This document shows positions 1-9,452 of a stretch of DNA of 64,000 nucleotides, piece after piece. Numbering within the stretch: the stretch's first letter is position 1; every line of letters begins with the position of its first letter. Under the pieces are notes generated by a model. The model saw nothing but the letters and a program-made list of their open reading frames with translations. It ran no database searches and was not told where the DNA came from. Source of the stretch: Ornithodoros turicata (taxonomy: Eukaryota > Arthropoda > Arachnida > Ixodida > Argasidae); the NCBI RefSeq assembly GCF_037126465.1, contig NC_088203.1:104060409-104124408 (forward strand), given 5' to 3'. The position numbers were made by a program, and so were the translations under genes.

Positions 1-56
1 GTCATCCTCGTGCGGGCTCGACCTCATCAATTCTAAAGTTCTTAAAAACACGAAAG

Positions 57-1499
57 ATGCGTCCTCATTATACCTGTGTGCCATTTTTTTCGCAATCCCT
101 CGAGCTTGGGGAAGTCCCGAGTGACTGGCGGCAGGCAAAGGTCATTCCCGTTTTTAAGTGCGGAGACAGGTCATCATACCTGAATTACCGACCCATTTCA
201 TTAACGAGCATATGCTGCAGGGTACTCGAACGTATTATTTATTCTGCACTCTCACGTCATTTGGAATCTAACACACTACTTGTTCCATTTCAACACGGGT
301 TTCGTAAAGGTTTTTCCTGTGAAACGCAATTAGCCTCATCTATCTTTGATATCACATCTCAGATGGATAACTCTACGCAGACGGACTCCATCTTTCTTGA
401 TTTCCGAAAAGCTTTCGATTCTCTGTCTCATTCATAAGCTTTCTCTCCTTAATATCTACCATGATGTCTTTCGCAGGATCCAGAGTGACCTATCCAACCG
501 GTCCCAGGCTACACTTGTTAACCATACCCTTTCTCCTGTCATTCCTGTTTTTTCCGGGGTTCCGCAGGGTTCAGTTCTTTGACCTCTATTGTTTCTCATC
601 TTTATCAATGATCTACCAAATACATTAACATCCTCTATCAGGCTCTTTGCTGATGACTGTGTCCTTTATCGTCCCATACGTTCTCCTTCTGACCGGATGG
701 CTCTTCAGCAGGATCTTAACTCGATCTACGACTGGTGTTCTGTCTGGCTGCTACCACTAAACGCTTCCAAATGCTGCTACCTGCCATTTTCTCGGTCCAG
801 GTCGACTATAACCCATCAGTATCACATTGGTCCCTCCCCTGTCACTTTTTCTACCTCCTATAAATATTTGGGTCTTACTCTTTCCACTAACCTTTCTTGG
901 TCCGACCGCATTCATGGCATCGTCAGTGAAGCAAATCGTGTCCTGGGTTTTCTTCGTCGGACTCCAAGACTAGCACCGTCCTCTGTTAGACGTCTTGCAT
1001 ACCAGACCTTGGTCCGGCCCAAACTTGAGTATACTTCCAGCATCTGGGACCCACCCCACGCTAATCATTGATAATTGGGTGTTTACGTCGCGAGACAACT
1101 GAGATGAACGCTAATCATGTCGATCTCCTTGAATCTCTTCAGAATCGCCGCCACCAGATTTATACTTTCTAATTACACTTATCCATCCAGCATCACCTTA
1201 CTTAAATCGTCTCTTGATCTGCCTGCACTCCAGCAGCGTAGGAAACTTTCTCGCCTGTGCCTCTTCCATAAACTATATTACGTATCATCGATTCGCCCTT
1301 CGTTCATATACCAGTTACATCTCATCTAGATTAGACCATTATTGTAAAATACCAGCCTATTACTTGTAACAACTCCTACTTCATGTACTCATTTTTTCCA
1401 CAAACAATCTCCGACTGGAACGACTTGCCTCAGTCACTCGTATCCATCTCTGATCATTCATCATTTCGAGACACATTGGCTACTTACCTTTTTTGTTAA
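57..1499 (+). pseudogene. LINE reverse transcriptase ORF, frameshifted
   Basis: Encodes the RT of a non-LTR retrotransposon, which copies element RNA at a nicked genomic target. Motifs read in order: LNYRPISLTS near 180-210, a DFRKAFDSLSHS block ending at a stop at 437, FSGVPQGSVL ending at a TGA at 580-582, and the catalytic FADD at 646-657. The C-terminal GFLRR/RRLAYQTLVRPKLEY block follows at about 950-1035, and a tail ending in TYLFC stops at 1497-1499. Frames change near 420-440, across the 1058-1118 insertion, and again after 1329. No endonuclease domain lies in the window; it would be upstream. Non-functional. Confidence 0.85.
1069..1107 (-). mobile_element. 39-bp mini-insertion with 11-bp TSD
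   Basis: A 39-bp segment interrupts the LINE ORF and is flanked by a perfect 11-bp direct repeat, acgctaatcat, at 1058-1068 and 1108-1118. Removing the insert plus one repeat (50 bp) puts the RT frame on both sides back into the same register, which shows that the segment was inserted after the LINE. Its core also occurs, in opposite orientation, at 32615-32648, again with an 11-bp TSD. Probably an extreme 5'-truncated retroposon 3' end whose tail is AATTATCA on the minus strand. Confidence 0.8.
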
Positions 1500-1597
1500 A
1501 TAGTGCAATATTGTCAATTTGTTTCAAGTGTTGTAAGGATGCTTTCCCCCCTCATGTATCGCCCCAGGAGGGCATTTGAGGTATTGACAATAAATAA

Positions 1598-1660
1598 TTT
1601 TGCTCACTTGAGGTTCCTTGAACGTGATATTCTGCTGACGTCACCAGAAAGCGTAGCGGG
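1598..1660. other. Short unassigned spacer
   Basis: Sequence between the LINE tail and the MITE; nothing recognised. Confidence 0.3.
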
Positions 1661-1663
1661 TTA

Positions 1664-2193
1664 CGCAGCGTTCAGACGGGGCAACTTTTCCAGCAACTAT
1701 GAGAATTTTCGAGTTGCTGGCAGTCGGCCGACACCGGCAACCTCCAGTAACTCGAGTTGCTCGGAATCGCTCCCCGACCGAAAACTTGAGAAGTTGCTCG
1801 TGCAGCATCAATCAGTGTGGGGAGCATTGCCACGTGACTCCCGATGGCGTGATGTGATTTCGTTTGTGGGTTCACGGGTAGAAACCTTGCAGCTGAGAAT
1901 TTCTTTATTATTTGTCCTTACGTTGCACAGGCATGCCAATAGCCATTTTGTAAAGATAATGATAATGATGATGATCTTTTGGCGTAAAAAAAAGACTAAT
2001 GTTTGATAAACAGCAGCTAAAGAAGAGACACCATCAGTTGGAATCGAACCCACATTCTCCGGTTACCGTAAGGTTGCTTGTGGGTGAAGCTACTGACTTG
2101 GTACGTGTGAACGCGTTCTGCATGTTGCTCATAAGACGTCAGTTCTAGTTGCTCCGAGTTGCTGATAAAAAGTTGCCCCGTGCGAACGCTGCC
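1664..2193. mobile_element. 530-bp PIF/Harbinger-type MITE
   Basis: Terminal inverted repeats of about 25 bp: GCAGCGTTCAGACGGGGC at the left (from 1665) and its near-perfect complement at the right (to 2192), continuing into CAACTTTT and the CAGCAACT words. The element is flanked by TTA at 1661-1663 and 2194-2196, the 3-bp target typical of PIF/Harbinger. There is no transposase frame. Interior copies of the CAACTCGAGTTGCT theme make it partly self-complementary, and a tRNA-like SINE lies inside. Confidence 0.75.
1950..2112 (-). mobile_element. tRNA-derived SINE (family C), nested in MITE
   Basis: On the minus strand a B-box-like TGGGTTCGATTCC (complement of 2040-2052) follows a tRNA-like head near 2110. 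The body runs to a short ATC/ATT-type tail near 1955-1985. It differs from SINE families A and B elsewhere in the window. No TSD was identified. Confidence 0.45.
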
Positions 2194-2196
2194 TTA

Positions 2197-2924
2197 GGTG
2201 TCAGTCTCAACGTTCCGCTTTGTTCTCTATACCTCAAAATAATATCTTCATTCTCAGGTGATTAGTTTGAAGAGAAATAACGCAATAAAAAGTTTCGTTT
2301 AGAACAAGATTTGCTCGAATTATCCAAGTAATGTTATCCGTAACTCCAGCACACACAGTAACCCCTCCATGGAGACACTGAATTCCCAGCTTCTTTTCAT
2401 GATTCGTTTTCCACTTCTTTCACTGTTTTCCCGTCGAACTGCGACCTCTGCAAGAAACGGAAGATTCCCATTAGAGCGCAATAATCGAGTTTGGAGCCAA
2501 CATGGCGGAGGTGTTTGGTAATTAGGTTACCAGCGAAGAAGACACAGGAGCAAGATTTCTGCCGGTTCTTTTCTCAGTGGCGCATTGCTGACTGTGCGCC
2601 GACCGTGGCGTTCGCTCTTAGATGACAGTATCGAAATCGCTGATAAAGGACGCCTTCCAAGGAACATTTTTTATGCGGGGTGACTTTTCGCGGCGGTTGC
2701 CTCGTGATCGATTCGTCCCTTTTACGAGGTTAGATAAAGGTCGATCTGAGCAACGATTGCGCCTTGGCTGGGTTGAGTCGCCCGCGGGGGCCTGGTAGTG
2801 TCTGCGCCAGTGTGGAAGATGGCGTCAGCTCCGTTGAGTGCAGAATCTAAACAAAGCGACATACTACAATGCGCGTGCGTGGAGGTGTTTTATTAGTCAT
2901 ACGCTAGCGTCGCAACGCAACTGT
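2197..2924. other. Unassigned; promoter-like patches
   Basis: No repeat family recognised. It contains two ATGGCG starts in good context. AACATGGCGGAG at 2500-2511 gives only 7 codons. AAGATGGCGTCA at 2816-2827 opens a 25-codon frame (2819-2896) beginning MASAPLSAESKQSD. Both match the YY1-type AANATGGCG motif that often overlaps starts of housekeeping genes. The stretch just upstream of 2819 is richer in CpG than its surroundings. No spliced product could be followed, so a host first exon is only a possibility. Confidence 0.25.
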
Positions 2925-2934
2925 CACTATCGGC

Positions 2935-3178
2935 TCAGTGGTTAGCGTGCTAGCCATGTCACGTCGAGACTGGGAGGTACACGGGTTCGAATCCCGGTGC
3001 CGGCTGTGCTGTCTGGGGTTTTTCCTGGGTTTTCCTCAGACGCTTTCAGACATATGTCGGCACAGTTCCCCTAGAAGTCGGCCCAGGACGCACATTCCCC
3101 CAGGGCGTCAGTCGTGACGTTGCCCACATACGTGAGGCCGACAACGGCAAGCCCTTTCAACATCACCACCACCACCAC
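2935..3178 (+). mobile_element. SINE family A, full length, 10-bp TSD
   Basis: tRNA-derived retroposon with an A-box-like tggttagcgtgc (2939-2950) and B box gggttcgaatccc (2983-2995). The tRNA-unrelated body contains GTCGGCACAGTTCCC and CAGTCGTGACGTTGCCCAC, and the tail is CAC repeats. Flanked by a perfect TSD, cactatcggc, at 2925-2934 and 3179-3188. The last roughly 43 bp of the body match the 3' end of the LINE at 3837-4509, about 86% by eye (37 of 43), which points to the enzyme source. Similar tRNA SINEs are known from ixodid ticks. Confidence 0.9.
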
Positions 3179-3188
3179 CACTATCGGC

Positions 3189-3611
3189 GGTGTACAGGAT
3201 GAGGGGAGGATGGGAGGAAAGAGTCTTGGACGGACTTCACGGGGAATTGTGCTCTGTCATCTGCTTCGAAAGACGTCCGGAAAGCCGAACCTGAGACAGC
3301 ACTATCCCGCTGTGGGATTCACTGCTGAAGACTGATCATGGGCTGTGAGCTTGTGGAGACGGCTCTCGTCACTGGAAGTGCTCTCCAAGATTTCCATTGC
3401 GCTTTCTGTAAAGCCTTTTACATAGATATCGACAAGAGGACTGAGGACATGTACCATCCTTCTTGTTGTCCTCCGTCAGTCCACGCGTGCACACTGCTGT
3501 GTAGATCAATATTTGCTCCGCGATGCTAACAAGCAAAGAATAAAAAGGAAGTAAAAGAGAAAGAAAGAAAGCGGTGCATTTAAAGTATGCACGGTCACTA
3601 ATCTGTCGGCG
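3189..3611. other. Unassigned sequence
   Basis: No gene or repeat recognised. There is a purine-rich AAGAAAG stretch near 3550-3570. Confidence 0.3.
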
Positions 3612-3836
3612 TTCTTTGCTGGCGAATAACCATGGGACGGCGTACGAATGATAGGGTTATCGCTTCCGATTCGAGGAGAGAGCGGGGCGTACGCCTTTTT
3701 GTGACAATTTGAATATACGCTAATTGCCACAAAAAGGCGTACGCCTCCCTCTCTCCTCGAATCAAAACAGATAACCGTATCGTCCGCGGCAGTGATTGGC
3801 GCACTACGTGCTATGCGGTGAAGTTCTGTTTTTAGA
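3612..3836. repeat. Fold-back element with GGCGTACGCC arms
   Basis: Inverted arms at about 3641-3709 and 3722-3790 around a 12-bp spacer. The inner 39 bp of each arm are nearly identical (AATT..CACAAAAAGGCGTACGCC then CTCTCTCCTCGA). Weaker pairing extends outward to about 3612 and 3836. One arm recurs alone at 19924-20034. It abuts the 5' end of the LINE fragment that follows. Fold-back MITE class; superfamily unknown. Confidence 0.7.
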
Positions 3837-4322
3837 GGCAACGAACGAGCGGACCAGCTAGCTTCCTCAGCACACAACAGCTGCAGCCCATCCTTAGCAG
3901 TCCCGGCCGACACTGACAGGCTCTTGGTCGTCAAACAGCTAGTTGAGGTGCGTCACCCTGGCATACAGGACATCATGCAGAATCACCGACCCTCTCTCCC
4001 CACGAAAGATCTTCCCCGTGGTATGCAGACAATGCTCCATCGATTACGCACAGGATCTGCTTTCACGAACTCTCAACTGTGCAAGATCGGCTCCAGGGAG
4101 GATTCCAGTTGCGGACACTGTAATCATCCGGAGACAATTGCGCATATCCTGACAGAATGCCGTGCATACCATGCCATGCGGGAAACCCATCTTCCCCACG
4201 CCAGGCCTGGTATACTGACGGACGTCCTCTTCCCCGAAGGTTCTTGTGCGGAACGACTTTCAAAAACTCGCGGCCTCGTGCGCTTTCTCCAAGCAACGGG
4301 CCTAGCGGAGAGACCACTCTAG
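3837..4322 (+). pseudogene. LINE ORF2 C-terminus: RNase H end and zinc knuckle
   Basis: One open frame from 3837 to 4322. It begins with GNERADQLASSA, the conserved C-terminal motif of the RNase H domain in I-type LINEs. It continues to LHRLRTGSAFTN and the zinc-knuckle-like CGHCNHPETIAHILTEC (about 4117-4170). It ends in the usual LINE tail, LSKTRGLVRFLQATGL. The RT and most of RNase H are absent: either a 5'-truncated insertion or cut by the fold-back element at 3612-3836. Non-autonomous. Confidence 0.8.
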
Positions 4323-4509
4323 TGCACCTCTCACCTACAGTGTGCTTCCGTCCCATCAGTACCGGTCATCCTGCTTCTACATCACTTTGAAGTCCTCAAC
4401 TCCCCTTTCTCCCACCTTCTTTTCCTTTTTTTTTTGGCTATAGTCGTGACGATGCCCACTTGAGTGCGGCCAACAACGGCAAGCTACCTCGACACCCCCC
4501 CCCCCCCTC
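4323..4509 (+). mobile_element. 3' UTR of the LINE, sharing its end with SINE A
   Basis: Untranslated tail of the LINE above. The final segment, 4442-4485, reads AGTCGTGACGATGCCCAC ... ACAACGGCAAGC and aligns with the 3' end of SINE A with about 6 mismatches in 43. It then enters a CACC/poly-C run (13 C at 4495-4507), where the SINEs have CAC repeats. Confidence 0.75.
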
Positions 4510-6600
4510 TGTTTTTAGAGTGTAGGACTGCGGATATTTGCGACCACCTGGCGCTCTTTTGACGTGCGTCGAAAATCTCTCCGACACGCGGTGCTGGAAC
4601 ATTAGCAATCAATTTGCATCACTGCCAAAAATAACAGCAACAACAACAATAACAGATAGATTAATGATGATGAATGGGGAAAGAAATAACAGCACTTAGA
4701 AGAAGTTGGACAGGAAATAACGATCGGCAGTCGATAGAATTTTCCCTTAATCAAACATCATTTCCATCAGAAGACCTGGCCTGACTTTTAGAATAATTAA
4801 TGCGTGTCATTCTGTGGAACGCAAGCTGTCTTAGGAGAACGGCTTTGAACTAAAACCTCTCATATTTGACGTTTACTCGAACAAGACGAAGTTCTGCTTA
4901 AACAAACAAGCACATTACGGGAATAACCTGGAATAAAAAGTGCGGGTAGAAAAGAAGTCGTGCTGCCTTGTGTAGACAGTGCAGTGAAAGGCAGTGACCG
5001 GAACGCGGCCTCAAATGCGTCTCAAGAAGCCCATTTGCACGAATGCAATTTCGAGCCACGTGGGCACCGCAGCAGACCCCCCCCCCCCCCGCCCCCGCGT
5101 TGACAGAATTCGTGTTCAGGAGGTAAGAACAATATGAGAGTGTGTAATCAGTAACGAAAACAAAATGGCGAGAAAATGCGCGACCAGCAAATCCTTTGTG
5201 CCATTCAGAGATAGATAAATATGTAGGTAACTGCTGGTCCGAACGGTTCGCTGGACGCTCGTCTTCTTGATCTTCATGACGGGCTATACTCTTCCATAAA
5301 GTAGCCAAACAAAACCTTCTGGAGGTATATGCCGCGCGCTACTGCGCCTGGATCAGTATGACGTAGAATCAGCGTTAGCGAGCAGTCGCGAAGTCTTATT
5401 TCCCACCGAAGATTCGTCTGCTACGGACAGGGCGCGGCGCGGCGTACTCTCTACGTCACGGAATGACGTCACCATCACTCGTTCGCTTGCGGCCTCTCTG
5501 AACGAGTTGAGGAGCTCTAGAGGATGCGCAGATCAAAGACATCTCTCTCGCGCAAGAGTTTAGCTCATCAAATTTTAGCTCAAGAGTTTAGGTCATCGTT
5601 ATTGCGCAAGAGCGCGCATTATTTGTTGCACAATCACCCGCGGCCAAACAGGAAAAGTTCATGGAGAGAGCTCTCAGAGATCCTTTAATTATGGATCACT
5701 CTCATCAGCCCTACTCCCGTTGGAGAAACAAAACCCCATCGCAAGACGTAACATCTCAATGATCCTCCCGTCCGCAGACTGCCATCAAATTACCCAAAGT
5801 ATTGTTCCACCCTCTTGATCCTCTTACCTCTCTACCGCAACCCATCCCCATCTGTCTGTCACAGACAACCTCCCTAAGGACCGTCTCATTGTGTGCATCT
5901 CCCCATGGTATATGTATCCTGCCTGACCATTACCTCTATTAAATACAGGGAGCTGACAGATCCAAGACCTTTCCATTCAAGCGCCTGTATTCTCGCGACA
6001 TCCCGCTTCGCGAGATTGAGTGCAGTGCGCACACAATGCGTATATTAGAGGGGACTGTTCCCGTTGCACTCTCCCGAATAACGGTGCACAGTGTGCATAT
6101 TTAAGGACGCTGCCTGCTAGATAATAGGGATGCATTGAGAGTGCGTCTGTAGAGGAGAACTTCGGACGGATGGGTGTGGGATATTACGGGCACGGCTGTT
6201 GTAGTGCGTTCTGGAGTTAGTGTGGTTAACTTTCATTGTATGAAGTGCGCCGTGTCGCATGGAGTGCTCACCCGGTGTCTTTCTTCGTTGACGGTGCATT
6301 TTTATCAATCATTTTTTAATTTCTCTATTATTTGACGCCTCCCCCCCCCTTTTTTTTTACTATGAGGCATTTTGTTCTATTTCGCTTATACATACACCTG
6401 GATATAATCCTCGAATACTGAACTGTCACTGTAGGTAGTCTTCGATCTCGCCGAGTTCTCAAAGGTGCAAGTGGCTATTAGATCAAAACCACCCTTCTGA
6501 TGTAAGTTTTTCAGTTCGAACTACCAAACAGTCAATTTCGCGAAATAATCGAAAGAGAAAACACCTTATCTAATGACACGATACACTATCGATACACTGT
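4510..6600. other. Unassigned, low-complexity patches
   Basis: No gene recognised. It holds an AAC-rich LINE-like tail near 4630-4655 and a run of 14 C at 5077-5090 followed by GCCCCCG. There is a small direct repeat of aagagtttagctcat-type words at about 5555-5605 and a C9/T9 run near 6342-6358. Confidence 0.35.
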
Positions 6601-7350
6601 AGCTAATAGAGGAGACCGGGGTGTGTTGTCACACGGCTCAACTGTCGCAAAAGTAGAGCAGCTGAGCCATTTCCCCGCTGTTTGTCAGCGGCACGAGCAA
6701 CCACTAACTGAAGAAGCTTTCTTTTTCATGTAAAGTATGGCACTGTGCACACAGCACAAGACTTGTTTCTGTCACGAGTAACTAAAATTTCCCGTTCTTG
6801 CAATTTTCAAATTTTGCGCGACACACACTAAAGCTCTAAAGAATGCGCGAGCTCGTAATGTTTATTCAACTTTCGGACATCTTTTCACGGATTTTCAGCG
6901 GAATGCGCTCCACAGTTAAGTCCACTGCTGAGGTAAAGTCATTGCGGGTGTCACAGGGGTCAGTTGTCCCATACGAGGCGGGGTAAGTTGTCACGTGTTT
7001 CAACCTGTAGAGCAACTGACAGCGCAAATTACATCCGCGAGAAAGTGCTTCAGTAGCTTTTTTAGTACCTCCTAGAGATGGTGTAATAATTTAATGCCGC
7101 TTTTTACATTTACAATGCAGGTCTACCAGCCAGTAATGGCTAGCTTGCATGAATCCTGTACAGCTAGGACAGACGTAGAAATATAAAATGTAAGGCTTAA
7201 GATAATCAGTTCTTCTCTGCTCGGTTAGTTTGTTTTCCCGTGTGCACTTCGAATGGTATTTCATTCGTTACACCTCCACAAGAGAGGTTACGAGAAAATG
7301 CAGCTGAGCCAACCTGCCCCAGCCCGTGTGATAACCTGCCCCGCTACTGA
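6601..7350. repeat. Region with recurring TTGTCACAC/GGGG motifs
   Basis: GGGGTGTGTTGTCACACGGCTC-like sequence near 6617 is echoed in complement near 7310-7345 (CAACCTGCCCC, GTGTGATAACCTGCCCC). A direct copy of GGGGTAAGTTGTCAC lies near 6978. This may be an eroded inverted-repeat transposon of about 730 bp. The ends are not exact and no TSD was found. Confidence 0.35.
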
Positions 7351-7588
7351 GGCGTATTGTCACACTTCACGACCTCCGCGCAAATCTCTTTTACAATCTG
7401 TTTTTGGAAGCCAGCTTTAGTTTAATATGTGCGTTATGTAGCCAACAGATCGCACTAAAATCCATCGTTGGTCTCATCAGCCTGACGAACGTACTTTCGT
7501 CACAGCAAAGCCAGAAGTAGAAACTGTGAAAACTCTTCTCGGTCTCCCCTACTGCTTATCGTGCGGTGTGCATGCTTGAACCTACATG

Positions 7589-7624
7589 CGAAGAGGACGA
7601 TACTGGAGACAAGGAACAAACAAA

Positions 7625-7658
<34 letters not shown>

Positions 7659-7737
7659 GTTTCTCAGAAATTTTGAAACCAATTTTGTGTGTGTGTTGTG
7701 TGCTTCTTCCTTGTCTCTGGTATTGTCCTCTTCGCAG
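7589..7737. repeat. Hairpin repeat with CA/GT complement
   Basis: Arms GCGAAGAGGAC.ATAC..GAGACAAGGAA (7589-7617) and its complement (7710-7737) pair with about 3 mismatches. The inner (CA)14 at 7629-7656 faces GTGTGTGTGTTGTGTG at 7685-7702. One strand is CT/GT-rich, like the two TSD-flanked hairpins at 31.4 and 33.7 kb. No TSD was seen here. Confidence 0.6.
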
Positions 7738-9343
7738 TACGTTATGCACCAGCTAGTCAGCACATTTCCACTCCTGTTGAACCTACAGCGCGGACCTAAG
7801 TGAAAACAAAAAGAGCTGCTACCGCACGATCTGTTCACCTGTTCAATAAGGCGGCCGCCCATTATTTACGTGCGCATATTATTCACTTTCTCCCACGACG
7901 TCAACGTCATCAGATGCTGGCCCCGTAAAACGCCCGAGACACAGATATCTTTTCGAAATTCTCCGAAGAATTTTCAACAGTGTTTTTCGTCCAAGGTTGG
8001 TTTCCGAAAATGCGACTACCACTCAGTGCTTACATCACTCCAAAACGGAAGCGTGGCACGCATATGTAGTAAGTTTTTCTCCTCCATCTGGGCGAAAGAA
8101 GCTACGAGGCTTTGCTCGGCAAAATTTTGCACACAGCATCTGCACATTCGTTACAGTGTACGAGTACGGAAACCCAGTGGCCGTAGAGCAGCTTCTCCTC
8201 TACCAGGGCTCCGCAGATACTTTTTTTTCTCGATAACCGTAACATAAAATAACCTGTAACCTAACGTAATGATTACGTAAAATAAAATGATGATACAATC
8301 TCAATGAGATGAAACGAAAACTAACCAAGATATATATCTCAATAGCCTATTACGAATGAGCTTTCTTAACGCACCTTTTGTACTGTTGAATTATTCGAAG
8401 AATCACCAAAGCGTGAGCTTCAGGCTTCCTACTCTGTGACCGATTCCCTAAAGCAAAGCTCGCACTATTCTTCGCAGCAATTTATTCGTCCCATGAACGA
8501 TTCAAATGTACAGGTTTCTTCAGAATCTTCTACAGCAGCTCCACTTTCACGGTGTTGCGCGTCTGCTTCTGAAACCGCGTCCAGGCAGGCTGCGAATCCA
8601 CTTTGCCCTAATTTCCTCATTTGCAGACACTTCTTACCAGATACACGCTCATTTGCGTGCTATGCACGCATACCATCCACCTTCTCCAGAACCCCGTGAA
8701 TGTCGGCGGCAACGCAGAGCCTATACAACCGTGCCCGGAATATAGTCTCCTCTCCCGCACATTATTCTCATCTAGAGCCAGTTTTTTAACGGGTAGCTGC
8801 ACGCGCGTGCGGGGAAGTTTGAGACTATGTTGCCTTCGGTGCGGTGGGCTTAAAAGTCACCCGCTGTTTGACGAGGTTTTGATATCACCGGGAGTGGCCT
8901 GAGATTAGGGATGAAACGCTGGTTTTTATTTGAGGGCGACATAATGGAATGGAAGGATGCTCTTCGGTATTGCAACGAAGTGAGCTTTACATTCGCGGTC
9001 TGACTTCCAGGCAACCAATGAAATATATATTCCCTCGATGGGAAGCCGGGAAAAAAGTTTGAAACAGCTTGCACGCTCACACCCACTTCTAAGCGGGCAC
9101 AAAATGCATTATGGGTAGAAGTGAGTTCAGGTAAGTAAATTCGCACCCGCTGATGTGCCACCCGCATCCGCAACTCGCGCCGCCTCATCTGGGTACACTC
9201 GCACTACCCGCGTAACGCGTTACTGGTAATTACGTTACTTGTAATCAATTACTTTTTGAGTAATTTTTCGAGTAATCAGTTACTTTACTGTGAAACTAAT
9301 AACTGCTTTTATTATCGTACATCGGGGTGCCACAGGGTGGAGG
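7738..9343. other. Unassigned; GTTAC-rich patch at end
   Basis: No gene recognised. 9205-9300 is rich in GTAATC/GTTAC words like the hAT-like ends at 15746-16579, so it may be a fragment of that family. Confidence 0.3.
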
Positions 9344-9452
9344 CCCAAGCAGCACAACATCTTGGCCCAATATTGGACCAATGTTGGCAGTGTCGGCCCA
9401 ATATTGAACCAAGATTGGACCAATATTGGGACAAGATGTTGTGCTGCTTGGG
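9344..9452. mobile_element. MITE with CCCAAGCAGCACAA termini, short form
   Basis: Starts CCCAAGCAGCACAACATC and ends in its exact complement. The interior repeats CCAATATTGG words, making it strongly self-complementary. The same 14-bp terminus bounds the MITEs at 37422-37573 and 44093-44246, whose interiors are different. No convincing TSD. Confidence 0.75.

Larger units (their letters stand above)
1..1597 (+). mobile_element. Decayed non-LTR retrotransposon, CR1/L2-like, 3' part
   Basis: Covers the reverse transcriptase ORF remnant and a short 3' tail, entering the window already in progress. After the last coding stop near 1499 there is about 100 bp of untranslated sequence that ends in AATAAATAA-like sequence near 1589-1597, a plausible 3' end. 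The element is dead: several frame changes, a nonsense codon and a nested short insertion at 1069-1107. The CR1/L2-like assignment rests on RT motif style and the absence of an RNase H domain after RT. It is a family-level inference. Confidence 0.8.

Noticed and set aside
1503..2006. 167-codon open frame
   Set aside because: Spans the LINE 3' tail and half of a MITE, so it is a by-product of repeats.
2931..3002. tRNA gene
   Set aside because: A and B boxes belong to the head of a SINE with TSDs; the tRNA fold continues into SINE body.
7484..7505. CTGACGAACGTACTTTCGTC as a hammerhead core
   Set aside because: It folds into a small hairpin but lacks the GAAA segment and stem III.
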